A stretch of 44,264 nucleotides of DNA from JAVBNO01 sp031551485 (GCA_031551485.1 JAVBNO010000003.1:1-44264), one strand, 5' to 3'. Shown: positions 23,796 to 31,720, counted from the stretch's first letter. Translations and numbers: made by a program. The notes: a model not told the origin generated them from the letters alone.

Positions 23796-25169
23796 ATGGC
23801 TAAACAATACGATATTGCAGTGATCGGCGGCGGACCCGCCGGCTATGTGGCCGCCATTAAAGGCGCCCAATTGGGAGCCAGCGTAATTTTGTTTGAGAAG
23901 GACACCGTTGGCGGCACCTGCTTGAACCGGGGATGCATCCCCACAAAGGCTTATGTGAAAACCGCGGAATATATCCAACAAATGAAGCATGCCGCCAGCC
24001 GGGGCATCGTCCTAAACGCGACACCCACAGTGGATATGCCGAAAGTGGTGGATTATAAAAACGGCGTGGTCAAAACCCTGACCACCGGTGTGGCCGGTCT
24101 TTTGAAGGCCAACAAAGTGGATGTGGTGAAAGGGAGCGCCAAGCTCTCTTCCGCCACCCAGGTAGAATGCGGCAGTGAAAAATATGACGCCAAAAACATC
24201 ATTTTGTGCGGCGGTTCCAAAGCCGGCATTATCCCCATTCCCGGTATTGAGGGCAATAAAGACGTGTTAACCAGCGACGGTATTTTGGATATTACCGAAG
24301 TGCCCAAACGTCTGGCGGTCATTGGTGGCGGCGTGATTGGCTGTGAAGTGGCCACCGCTTTTGCCGGTTTCGGCAGCGAGGTAACCATTGTGGAACTGAT
24401 GGACCGGGTGGTACCCACGATGGACGCCGATATTTCGGCCGAAATCAAGAAATCGCTGGAGAAGCAAGGCATTAAAGTGTTGGTTTCGCAAAAGGTGGCC
24501 AAAGTGGATAAGGCGAATATCTACCTGGAGGGCAACGACAAGCCTGTTGAGGCCGACAAGATTTTGTTGTCAATTGGGCGGTTTGCCGATTTGGAATGCC
24601 TTGGCGCCATGGCCGATAAAATTACCGTGGAAAAAGGCAAAGTGAAAGTGGACGACATGATGCGCACATCGGTAGCCAATATTTACGCCGCCGGCGACAT
24701 CAACGGCCGGTCGATGCTGGCACATTCCGCCTTTAAGATGGGCGAAGTGGCCGCCGCCAACTGCATGGGCCACAAAGAGAAATGCGACCTGACCAAGGTG
24801 CCGGGCTGCCTTTACACAATGCCGGAAGCGGCCAGTGTGGGGTTGAGCGAGGCGGACGCCAAAGCAAAGGGGCCTATTTCTGTGGGTCGATTCCCCTTTG
24901 TGGCCAACGGCCGGGCTTTGGCCAGCGGCGAGCCTGACGGTTTTATCAAAGTTATCATTGACCCCAAATACGGCGAGATTTTGGGTGTTCACATGGTGGG
25001 CGGCGTCGCCACCGAAATGATTGCGGAAGCAGCCAGCCTGATGGCGATGGAAATTACCGCGCATGAAGCCGCCGACATCATCCACGCCCATCCCACTTAC
25101 TCTGAGGCGTTTATGGAAGCCTGCGCAGACGCGCTGGGCCGATGCATCCATCTTCCCCCCAAGAAATAA
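23796..25169 (+). CDS. acoL: Dihydrolipoamide dehydrogenase E3
   Basis: FAD enzyme that reoxidises dihydrolipoate with NAD+. FAD-binding VIGGGPAGYVAA is at 9-20, the redox disulfide is C42-C47 in GGTCLNRGCIPTK, NAD-binding is VIGGGVIGCEVA, the second FAD motif is YAAGDING, and the C-terminal HAHPTYSE supplies the catalytic His-Glu pair. Length 457, normal, without an N-terminal lipoyl domain. ATG 23796 has AAGGAG seven bases upstream. It completes the E1-alpha/E1-beta/E2/E3 gene set. Confidence 0.93.
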   Translation: MAKQYDIAVIGGGPAGYVAAIKGAQLGASVILFEKDTVGGTCLNRGCIPTKAYVKTAEYIQQMKHAASRGIVLNATPTVDMPKVVDYKNGVVKTLTTGVAGLLKANKVDVVKGSAKLSSATQVECGSEKYDAKNIILCGGSKAGIIPIPGIEGNKDVLTSDGILDITEVPKRLAVIGGGVIGCEVATAFAGFGSEVTIVELMDRVVPTMDADISAEIKKSLEKQGIKVLVSQKVAKVDKANIYLEGNDKPVEADKILLSIGRFADLECLGAMADKITVEKGKVKVDDMMRTSVANIYAAGDINGRSMLAHSAFKMGEVAAANCMGHKEKCDLTKVPGCLYTMPEAASVGLSEADAKAKGPISVGRFPFVANGRALASGEPDGFIKVIIDPKYGEILGVHMVGGVATEMIAEAASLMAMEITAHEAADIIHAHPTYSEAFMEACADALGRCIHLPPKK

Positions 25170-25232
25170 CCTACCTGCGGCGAATGAGGCAAAGTGCCTC
25201 TGCCCCGGCAAGGCATGATTGGAGTTGAAGCC

Positions 25233-26243
25233 ATGTCCTTAGGAGCAGAACAACGATATTACCTCATGCTCAAATCGGTTTACTATTATTACGAAAAAAA
25301 TTACACCCAGGTCGAAATTGCCCAAATGCTCAATGTCTCGCGCATTACTCTTGGCAAACTGCTGAAAGAGGCGCGGGACGAGGGCATGGTGAAAATTGAG
25401 ATTGTGGATGTACGCAATGTGAAGGCCCTTTTGGAGCTGGAAGCCAAACTGAAGGATCGCTTTGGGCTTTTGGATGTAAAAGTAGTGGACTGTGTGGAAA
25501 ATGAGCGCAGTGAAATCCGGCGGAAGCTGGCGGCGGCAGGAGCCAAATATTTTGAGCACTTGCTGCGGCCGGGGCTGAAAATTGGTATGGCTTGGGGCCG
25601 GACGCTGGAAATGCTGATTGACTTTGTCGGCACCAACCGGAACGTAAGCAACCTGGAAGTCATTACGCTTTTGGGCGGTTCGGGCACAGCCGGAAGCAAC
25701 ACCCAGCCCAACATTATTGCCCAGCGGCTGCTGGATAAATACAGCGGTGCCGGGTACATTCTGAACGTGCCTTATTTATGCCAGACCGAAGAACTTTGCC
25801 AGGCAATTTATCGCGAGCCCCACATTACAGCGGTGCTGGAACGGTCCAAAACCGCTGACATCACCCTGATTGGCCTTGGCGAGACCCCACGCTCCATTTC
25901 CGACTACGACAGCGGTTACAGCTATACCCAGGATATTATTGACGACCTGAAGGCCGCCGGCGCCGTGGGTGATATTTGTGCCAACTTTTACGATATCAAC
26001 GGCAATTTGTGTAACACATCCATTCGGCGCAAAACCGTGGCCATTGACATTCGGGATTTGTCGAAGCACAAAAAAGTGATTGCTGTGGGTGGCGCCCCCA
26101 ACAAATGGGCGTCGGTTGTGGGCGCGTTGCGGGGCGGATATCTGGACGTACTGATTACCGACAAGTTTACCGCCCAGCGGGTGTTGGAATTTACCAAGGA
26201 CGATACACCCATGGTTCGAGCGGAAAACAAGTCGGCCACATAA
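25233..26243 (+). CDS. SorC-family transcriptional regulator
   Basis: Predicted metabolite-responsive DNA-binding protein. The helix-turn-helix spans about residues 15-55 (YTQVEIAQMLNVSRITLGKLL), followed by the sugar-binding SorC domain (about 60-325) related to ribose-5-phosphate isomerase-like folds, with GMAWGRTLEMLI, LLGGSGT, IGLGETP and the C-terminal VGALRGGYLDVLITD. Length 336, usual for SorC/CggR/DeoR-type effectors. ATG 25233 follows GGAG. It lies 63 bases after the E3 gene in the same direction and is the natural candidate regulator of the pts-aco genes. Its ligand is not known; SorC proteins usually bind phosphorylated sugars. Confidence 0.85.
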   Translation: MSLGAEQRYYLMLKSVYYYYEKNYTQVEIAQMLNVSRITLGKLLKEARDEGMVKIEIVDVRNVKALLELEAKLKDRFGLLDVKVVDCVENERSEIRRKLAAAGAKYFEHLLRPGLKIGMAWGRTLEMLIDFVGTNRNVSNLEVITLLGGSGTAGSNTQPNIIAQRLLDKYSGAGYILNVPYLCQTEELCQAIYREPHITAVLERSKTADITLIGLGETPRSISDYDSGYSYTQDIIDDLKAAGAVGDICANFYDINGNLCNTSIRRKTVAIDIRDLSKHKKVIAVGGAPNKWASVVGALRGGYLDVLITDKFTAQRVLEFTKDDTPMVRAENKSAT

Positions 26244-26250
26244 ATAACCG

Positions 26251-26279
26251 TTGAGTTTTTGGACATAATATTGTATAAT
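26251..26279 (+). promoter_or_regulatory. Strong promoter upstream of SRP RNA
   Basis: TTGAGT (26251-26256), exactly 17 bases, TATAAT (26274-26279). The expected start near 26286 lies within the following hairpin and about 60 bases before the mature SRP RNA. Confidence 0.7.
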
Positions 26280-26280
26280 G

Positions 26281-26329
26281 AAAGACGGCGTTTGGATGGC
26301 CTTACAAGCAATCCTGCCGTCTTTTATTG
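26281..26329 (+). terminator. Hairpin with T-run between sorC and SRP RNA
   Basis: AAAGACGGC (26281-26289) pairs with GCCGTCTTT (26316-26324); an inner GGAT/ATCC helix extends it. TTTTATTG follows. It looks like the terminator of the sorC operon, yet the strong promoter at 26251 lies just before it, so a transcript from that promoter would contain part of the hairpin. Confidence 0.55.
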
Positions 26330-26344
26330 TTATGATGGGTTTTG

Positions 26345-26462
26345 TCATGTGGACTATGCGGGTCCTGTGCGACGCTGCACCGTGAACCATGTCAGGCGGG
26401 GAACCGAGCAGCATTAAGCGGTTATCAGCGGGTGCCGCAGGTAACCTGTGTAGTTCACATGA
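26345..26462 (+). ncRNA. ffs: Signal recognition particle RNA, small type
   Basis: RNA core of the particle that targets nascent membrane and secreted proteins, bound by Ffh. The Ffh-binding domain IV is unmistakable at 26391-26412: GTCAGG, CGG, GGAA tetraloop, CCG, AGCAGC, flanked by GTGAACCAT and ATTAAGCGG as in other Firmicutes, with GTGCCGCAGG on the 3' side. The ends pair over 17-19 bases (26345-26363 with 26444-26462) allowing G-U pairs, which sets the borders. No Alu domain is seen, so this is the ~118-base small form. It precedes dnaX, the same neighbour as in Bacillus. Confidence 0.92.
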
Positions 26463-26500
26463 GAGAACCCGTTTCACTTTTGTTTTGTGAGGTGAGGCAT

Positions 26501-28162
26501 TTGTATCAGGCATTGTACCGGCGGTGGCGGCCTAAAACCTTTGACGATGTGGTGGGGCAACCTCATATTACCACCACGTTGAAAAACGCGCTGGCGGCCG
26601 GTAAGCCGTCCCACGCGTACATATTTGTGGGAAGCCGGGGCACCGGCAAAACCACCAGCGCCAAAATTATCGCCAAGGCGGTGAACTGCCTGCATCCGCA
26701 AAACGGCAACCCCTGCTGTGAATGCGACATTTGCAGGGGGATTGACTCCGGGTCGATGGTAGATGTGGTGGAAATTGACGCCGCCTCCAACAACGGTGTA
26801 GACAATATCCGAGATTTACGGGAGGAAGCCAATTTTACCCCAAATCTGGCCAAATACCGGGTATATATTATTGACGAAGTGCACATGCTGAGCGTGGGCG
26901 CTTTTAATGCCCTTTTGAAAATTATGGAGGAGCCGCCGTCCCATGTCATCTTCATTTTGGCCACCACCGAGGTGCACAAGGTACCGGCCACCATTCTTTC
27001 GCGGTGCCAACGGTTCGACTTTCGGCGTATTGACAGCGATGTGATTGCGGCACGTTTGACTTTTGTGGCCGACAGTGACAACATCGTCCTAGACGAGGAC
27101 GCCGCCATGCTGATTGCCCGCCTGGCGGACGGGGGCATGCGGGACGCCCTTTCCCTTTTGGATTTGTGTTCCTCCTATGCCGCGCATATTACGGCCGAAA
27201 CAGTGAGCGAAGCGGCCGGGCTTGTGGGGCAGGATTATTTATTTGAGATTTGCGCCGCCGTTGCCGCCCGGGACAGCGGCACAGCGTTGACGCTGATTGG
27301 ACAGCTGGGCGCCGGTTCCGCCGGATGCGACCGGCTTTGTGAGCAGCTGATTGCCCATTTCCGCAATTTGATGGTTGTGAAGTCGGTGGCGCAGCCCGCC
27401 GAGCTGATTGTTTGCCTGCCCGCCGTTTTGGAACGGTATAAAGAGCAGGCGGCCACAATGAAATTAAGCGCCATTATTTACGCGATGACAGTGTTGCAAC
27501 AGACACTGTCCGTGATTTACCGGGCGGTATCCCAGCGCACTGAGCTGGAAATGGCGATTTTGAAGTTATGTGATCCGACGATGGATATGTCGGTAACAGC
27601 GTTGACAGCACGGATTGAGGAATTGGAAAAGAAACTGAATTTGGTGGCGGCGGGCGGTCATATGGATATCTCACCCGCACCGGCATCCGCCACAACATCG
27701 ACTACGCCCTCCCCTGCCCCGTCTGTCGCCGCGTCCAAAGGAGCATCGGCCAAGGAGACAACCAAACCCACAGCCGAAGCGACGGTCCCTGTGTCCGCGC
27801 AGCCAGAGGCGGCCAGCGCGCCACAGGGTGAACATTTTGCGCGGTGGACGGAGGTATTGTCGCGGCTGGCGGGAAAAAACCCTATGCTGCATGCTATGAT
27901 TAAAGACGCCGGAGCCAAAGTATCAGGCGACACAATGATTGTGGAAACCGACAATGAGGCAGGGCGAAAAATGCTGGCGGACAATGATTTTACCCGCCAG
28001 AGCCTTTCCGACGCCATTGCGGAAGTGACGGGGACACGGTATCGCATTGTGCCCGCAGAGGCGACAAATATGGAAGCAGCGCCCGAAGACGAAAATCCGT
28101 TGGACCTGCTGATTGAGCAAGCCAGAGAAAAAGGAATAGAGATTACCATTCAGGAAGACTGA
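26501..28162 (+). CDS. dnaX: DNA polymerase III subunit gamma/tau
   Basis: Clamp-loader ATPase of the replisome. The start is TTG at 26501 after GAGGTGAGG, giving the standard N-terminus YQALYRRWRPKTFDDVVGQ; the frame upstream to 26342 lies in the SRP RNA. Walker A is GSRGTGKTT near residue 45, the zinc-binding cysteines follow (CLHPQ..CCECDIC), then the DEVHML Walker B and the SRC sensor (ILSRCQRF). A Pro/Ala-rich linker (about 390-435) leads to a C-terminal tau-like domain. Length 553. The heptamer A-AAA-AAC occurs in the correct phase at 27874-27880, where a -1 shift would give a shortened, gamma-like protein of about 467 residues. ybaB and recR follow closely. Confidence 0.94.
   Translation: MYQALYRRWRPKTFDDVVGQPHITTTLKNALAAGKPSHAYIFVGSRGTGKTTSAKIIAKAVNCLHPQNGNPCCECDICRGIDSGSMVDVVEIDAASNNGVDNIRDLREEANFTPNLAKYRVYIIDEVHMLSVGAFNALLKIMEEPPSHVIFILATTEVHKVPATILSRCQRFDFRRIDSDVIAARLTFVADSDNIVLDEDAAMLIARLADGGMRDALSLLDLCSSYAAHITAETVSEAAGLVGQDYLFEICAAVAARDSGTALTLIGQLGAGSAGCDRLCEQLIAHFRNLMVVKSVAQPAELIVCLPAVLERYKEQAATMKLSAIIYAMTVLQQTLSVIYRAVSQRTELEMAILKLCDPTMDMSVTALTARIEELEKKLNLVAAGGHMDISPAPASATTSTTPSPAPSVAASKGASAKETTKPTAEATVPVSAQPEAASAPQGEHFARWTEVLSRLAGKNPMLHAMIKDAGAKVSGDTMIVETDNEAGRKMLADNDFTRQSLSDAIAEVTGTRYRIVPAEATNMEAAPEDENPLDLLIEQAREKGIEITIQED
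27874..27880 (+). other. Possible -1 frameshift heptamer in dnaX
   Basis: A AAA AAC is in the X XXY YYZ phase relative to the dnaX frame. GGAGGT occurs 19 bases upstream (27850-27855). In the -1 frame seven codons follow, then TAA at 27901-27903. This would remove the last ~90 residues, the domain that distinguishes tau from gamma. The upstream element is farther than in E. coli, and no strong downstream hairpin is evident. Confidence 0.35.
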
Positions 28163-28185
28163 ATGAAAAAGGGAGAATAGATACG

Positions 28186-28530
28186 ATGAAGGCAAGATTG
28201 CCACAGGGTTACGGCGGCGGCGGTGGCGGCAATATGAACCAAATGCTTAAGCAAGCGCAAAAGATGCAGGAGGACATGGCCGCACTGCAGGCAGAGTTGG
28301 AACTGAGGGAGTACCATGTAACCGCAGGGGGCGGTATGGTGGATGTTGTGATCACCGGTAAGAAGGAGATTAGAAGCCTTGTATTGAAACCGGAGATTGT
28401 GGATCCCCAGGATATTGAGATGTTGCAGGATTTAGTGATGGCGGCTGTCAATGAGGCGATCCGCAAAGTTGAGGACACTTCGAATGCCGAAATGCAGAAA
28501 ATTACAGCGCCGATGAACGGCATGTTTTAA
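28186..28530 (+). CDS. ybaB: YbaB/EbfC family nucleoid-associated protein
   Basis: Small DNA-binding dimer that coats nucleoid DNA and is often linked to RecR in repair. The family pattern is clear: MNQMLKQAQKMQEDMAALQ, VTAGGGMVDVVITGKKEI, LKPEIVDPQDIEMLQDLVMAAVNEA. Length 114. The N-terminus adds a glycine-rich stretch (QGYGGGGGGN) seen in many clostridial members. ATG 28186 with GGGAG upstream. Conserved dnaX-ybaB-recR order supports the call. Confidence 0.92.
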   Translation: MKARLPQGYGGGGGGNMNQMLKQAQKMQEDMAALQAELELREYHVTAGGGMVDVVITGKKEIRSLVLKPEIVDPQDIEMLQDLVMAAVNEAIRKVEDTSNAEMQKITAPMNGMF

Positions 28531-28552
28531 GTTGATTTGAAAAGGTGACCGT

Positions 28553-29152
28553 ATGGCATATAACGTAGTGCCACTGCAAAAATTAATTGAGCATTTTGAG
28601 CGGTTGCCGGGGCTTGGGCGCAAGTCGGCCCAGCGGCTGGCTTTTCATGTGCTGAGTATGCCGGACGACAAAGCCAAAGAGTTTGCACAGGCGATTTTGG
28701 AAGCCCATGAAAAAATTAAACGTTGCAGCTGCTGCCAAAACCTGACCGATACCGAGCTATGCCCCATTTGCCAAAACACCACCCGCGACCGGAGTATGAT
28801 TTGCGTGGTGGAGGATCCACGGGATGTAATCGCTTTTGAACGCACACGGGAGTATAACGGTACTTATCATGTGTTGCACGGTCTTATTTCGCCTATGGAC
28901 GGCATTGGACCCGAGCAGCTGTATATTAAAGAGCTGCTGGCACGCATTCAGGCAGGCGGGGTAACCGAAGTCATTATGGCTACCAATCCCACGGTAGAGG
29001 GCGAGGCCACTGCCATGTATCTTGCAAGGCTGCTGAAGCCGATGGGTGTGAAAACGACCCGCATTGCTTATGGGATTCCGGTGGGCGGCAATCTTGAATA
29101 TGCCGACGAGGTGACCCTATACCGGGCTTTGGAAGGACGGGGCGAAATATAA
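28553..29152 (+). CDS. recR: Recombination protein RecR
   Basis: Acts with RecF and RecO to load RecA at gaps. Helix-hairpin-helix LPGLGRKSAQRLA is at about 19-31, the C4 zinc finger CSCCQNLTDTELCPIC follows, and the Toprim domain begins with ICVVEDPRDV and contains EVIMATNPTVEGEATAMYL. Length 199, normal. AAAGGTGACC precedes the ATG. Last gene before the convergent terminator at 29153. RecO is encoded in the opposite block at 34172. Confidence 0.95.
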   Translation: MAYNVVPLQKLIEHFERLPGLGRKSAQRLAFHVLSMPDDKAKEFAQAILEAHEKIKRCSCCQNLTDTELCPICQNTTRDRSMICVVEDPRDVIAFERTREYNGTYHVLHGLISPMDGIGPEQLYIKELLARIQAGGVTEVIMATNPTVEGEATAMYLARLLKPMGVKTTRIAYGIPVGGNLEYADEVTLYRALEGRGEI

Positions 29153-29210
29153 CGCAAGCATAAAACAAAGGCCTGTGATGTGTATCACAGGCCTTTGTTT
29201 TATGCTTGCG
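29153..29210. terminator. Perfect 27-bp palindrome, bidirectional terminator
   Basis: Arms 29153-29179 and 29184-29210 are exact reverse complements around GTGT. The inner core AGGCCTGTGAT is GC-rich, followed by TTTGTTTT and then paired ATGCTTGCG. It begins immediately after the recR stop and ends 22 bases before the stop of the opposing sigma factor gene. Confidence 0.88.
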
Positions 29211-29232
29211 GGAGGCCGAAAAAAATTGATAA

Positions 29233-30687
29233 TCAAGGGTTTTCCACAATTTTGAGCGTCAACTCTTTTGTGACGGTAATGCCGTTAAAGGTGACCTCGA
29301 AGATAATGTGATAAGTACCAGAAATATTGGTATAGATTGTATTGTTACCGTCACGTTCGTACATGGTAAAGGGAAGCAGATTTTCGTCCGGATCATAGGC
29401 TGCAAAGCCACAGTCTGCAATCATTTGCTCAATGGAAAGCAGTTGGCCGAGCCCATAAATAAGCTCGCAGTGAGGAAGAAAGATGGATGGGCCATCGGCC
29501 GGTTTGGAGGCTTCGGCGGAACTGGATACCGGCTTTGGAGGATCGGGCGCCTGACGACTGGTCCCTGTGGCAATACCCACCCGACCAGGCCGATAATAAT
29601 CCATAACATCGTCCGACCCATTGGAAACAGGTTCCTGGCTTGAGGAAACCTGAGAACTTTCGGGAGCCGAAGTGGGGTACGGCTCCGCTTGTTTGGATTC
29701 TGCAACAGTTGTGGGGACTGAAGCAGAACTTGAGCCAGAAATCGACTCCGACTCATCAAAAATTGAGGAAGCCTGGGCGACGATTGACGCCGGACCAGAT
29801 ACTTCAATTGGGCCTGAAGCGTTAATGTGTCTTACGACCAGAACCGCCCCTGTAATTGTTGCCACGGCTGTTGCCGCCAGCGCAACCACGCCCAATATGC
29901 TATGTGAAGCTGCTGCCGTGCCCGCAGACGCAGCCGCAGAACCGGCTGCACCTGTTTGGCTTGCAGCGCTTGCATCCGCCCCACTGGGGCTTTGCAACGA
30001 AAGCCCCAGTTTGTTGCCGATTTCAGCCAAAATACTTTGCTGTATAGCTGCTGTGGCTGAAATATCGGCCTCTTCAAGAAAGATCCTTGTTAAGATCGGT
30101 ATGGCCATAACACCGTAGTTGTCCTCTCCTGATGCCTGCGAAAGCCAAAGTTTCAGCTTTTGGCGGGCATCATAAAGACGCTTACGTACTGACCCCTCAT
30201 TGCTGTCAGTGATGTCAGCAATTTGCCCCGTTGTGAAGTTTTGGTAATAAAATAACAATATTGCCGACTTTTGGGGTTCGGGGAGATCGTCAACAAATTG
30301 ACTGACCAGTGCGCGTCTTTCTCTTGTCTCGAGACAATGCTCGGGCAAAAATTCCTCGTTCTCTTCAAGAAGAATATCGCTGAAATCCTCTAGTTCTGCA
30401 TTAGTGTCCCATTTGCTGTGGCGACGCAGCATATCCACACATTTATTGTGGGCAATGCGATGCAGCCATTTGACAAAGGCGGCCGGTTCGCTTACGTTGC
30501 CGATGGTTTCGTAAACAGTCACAAATGTATCCTGCGCAACATCCGCAGCATCTTCAGCATTGCCTGTCATCTTAAGAAGATAATAATATACCGGCTTAAA
30601 ATGGAGATCATACAATTGTGCGAATGCATCTTGGTCGCCCTTTTGAACACGCTGGATTAGCTTTTCGGTCATTCTGTTGTTTTCCAA
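29233..30687 (-). CDS. ECF sigma factor fused to a membrane segment and an outside Ig-like domain
   Basis: Predicted membrane-tethered extracytoplasmic-function sigma factor. Sigma region 2 covers about residues 8-90 (AEDAADVAQDTFV, FVKWLHRIAHNKCVDMLRR), region 4 about 125-185 (LPEPQKSAILLFYYQ, GQIADITDSNEGSVRKRL). Residues 190-230 are a helical segment, 235-262 an Ala/Ser-rich linker, 264-286 one membrane helix, 290-400 a Ser/Pro/Glu-rich extended region, and 405-484 a beta-rich domain resembling bacterial Ig-like or DUF5011 folds (GTYHIIFEVTFNG). Start TTG 30687, eight bases after GGGG; ATG 30672 is the alternative. No separate anti-sigma gene is adjacent, so the C-terminal half may replace it. 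A candidate ECF promoter lies just upstream. Confidence 0.85.
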   Translation of the reverse strand: MENNRMTEKLIQRVQKGDQDAFAQLYDLHFKPVYYYLLKMTGNAEDAADVAQDTFVTVYETIGNVSEPAAFVKWLHRIAHNKCVDMLRRHSKWDTNAELEDFSDILLEENEEFLPEHCLETRERRALVSQFVDDLPEPQKSAILLFYYQNFTTGQIADITDSNEGSVRKRLYDARQKLKLWLSQASGEDNYGVMAIPILTRIFLEEADISATAAIQQSILAEIGNKLGLSLQSPSGADASAASQTGAAGSAAASAGTAAASHSILGVVALAATAVATITGAVLVVRHINASGPIEVSGPASIVAQASSIFDESESISGSSSASVPTTVAESKQAEPYPTSAPESSQVSSSQEPVSNGSDDVMDYYRPGRVGIATGTSRQAPDPPKPVSSSAEASKPADGPSIFLPHCELIYGLGQLLSIEQMIADCGFAAYDPDENLLPFTMYERDGNNTIYTNISGTYHIIFEVTFNGITVTKELTLKIVENP

Positions 30688-30725
30688 GTCATTTACCCCA
30701 CTTAATCTGACCCGGTTATAATAAA

Positions 30726-30752
30726 GACGAATGAAAAAGAGAAACGTAACCG
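30726..30752 (-). promoter_or_regulatory. Candidate ECF-type self-promoter of the sigma factor gene
   Basis: On the minus strand GGTTAC (30751-30746) and CGTC (30729-30726) are separated by 16 bases. This resembles the TGTAAC..CGTC pattern of SigX/SigM-type sigma factors. The expected start lies about 30 bases before the TTG start. No convincing housekeeping promoter was found in 30688-30889. Confidence 0.45.
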
Positions 30753-30840
30753 GGAAAATGAATTTTTTTTAATTATACGGAAAAGTATGTAAAAGGTCAA
30801 TTCAAATTGTCTTTTCTTGTAATATTTGGGCGCAAAAGGA

Positions 30841-30870
30841 GGCTGTCTAACAATGTAAGGTTAGACAGCC
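30841..30870 (-). terminator. Terminator after the HAD hydrolase gene
   Basis: GGCTGTCTAAC (30841-30851) pairs with 30860-30870 over 11 bases around an 8-base loop. On the minus strand it follows the HAD stop by about 20 bases; the trailing sequence CCTCCTTTTG has only a weak T-run. It would end the long yqfC-to-HAD operon. Confidence 0.65.
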
Positions 30871-30889
30871 TTGCATTTTGGTTTTAATG

Positions 30890-31720
30890 TCACAGCAAGT
30901 CGGGAAAAAGGGTGGTAATCGCATGGGTAAGCGGTGAATGTTCGCAGTCGGTTGTAATCATGCAGGCTTTTGCTTTTACCCCGTCTTCGGCGCCAAGTGG
31001 GGCCACCGGAATGCCACATATCTCCAACATGGTGATATCATTAAAGTTGTCGCCCATGGCCAGTGTATTTTCCAGCTTGAAACCATACTTTTGGGACAGG
31101 AAGCGGACACCTTCGCCTTTTGTGGCACCTTTGCCGTTAATGTCCATAAGGGCTTTGCCGGACCATACTGTCTGCAGGTCACCACCCTGATTGAATAATT
31201 CGTTAATCTTCCGCTCGATTTCTGGGGTGGACTGAGACAGCAGAATTTTGAACACTTCATACTCCTGTACAGGGAAAGAGGCGTCTATGTATTGGATGGG
31301 CACCCGAAATTGTTCGTCAAACTCACCCATGACCTTTTTCCAATATTCCGCCCGGGGGTTACCTCCATTGAAAAAAGCGCCCTTCGTTGTATAGACGATG
31401 AAGTTGATATGATTGGCAAAGAGATAGTCTTCCATTTGGCGGGCAATATGGGCCGGAATGAGATGGGCGCTGAGGGTACGTTTCTCGTTATAATCATAAA
31501 CTTGGCCGCCGTTAGCGCAAACCGCGGGGTAATCGAAGCCAAGGTCCCAGACATGTTGGATGCAAAATTCATAGTGACGGCCGGTTACGATGAAGACCGG
31601 GATTCCCTTTGCTTTGAGTTTTGCGACCGTTTCCCGGTCCTTGAGACTGATGCGTTCCGTATTGAGTCCGAAAAAAGTACCGTCAAGGTCGGATACAACC
31701 GCCTCCAATTTGCGATCCAT
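30890..31720 (-). CDS. HAD-superfamily (Cof-type) phosphatase
   Basis: Predicted cytoplasmic sugar-phosphate or phosphometabolite phosphatase. Catalytic motif I is D11-x-D13 in VSDLDGT, motif II FIVTGR near residue 45, and motifs III/IV are KGEGVRFLSQKYG and AMGDNFNDITMLEICG near 215-235. The C2-type cap lies between. Length 276, typical of the Cof/YidA group. ATG 31720 with TAGGAAC upstream. Fifteen bases after mutS2, so the last gene of the operon. Substrate cannot be deduced. Confidence 0.87.
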   Translation of the reverse strand: MDRKLEAVVSDLDGTFFGLNTERISLKDRETVAKLKAKGIPVFIVTGRHYEFCIQHVWDLGFDYPAVCANGGQVYDYNEKRTLSAHLIPAHIARQMEDYLFANHINFIVYTTKGAFFNGGNPRAEYWKKVMGEFDEQFRVPIQYIDASFPVQEYEVFKILLSQSTPEIERKINELFNQGGDLQTVWSGKALMDINGKGATKGEGVRFLSQKYGFKLENTLAMGDNFNDITMLEICGIPVAPLGAEDGVKAKACMITTDCEHSPLTHAITTLFPDLL

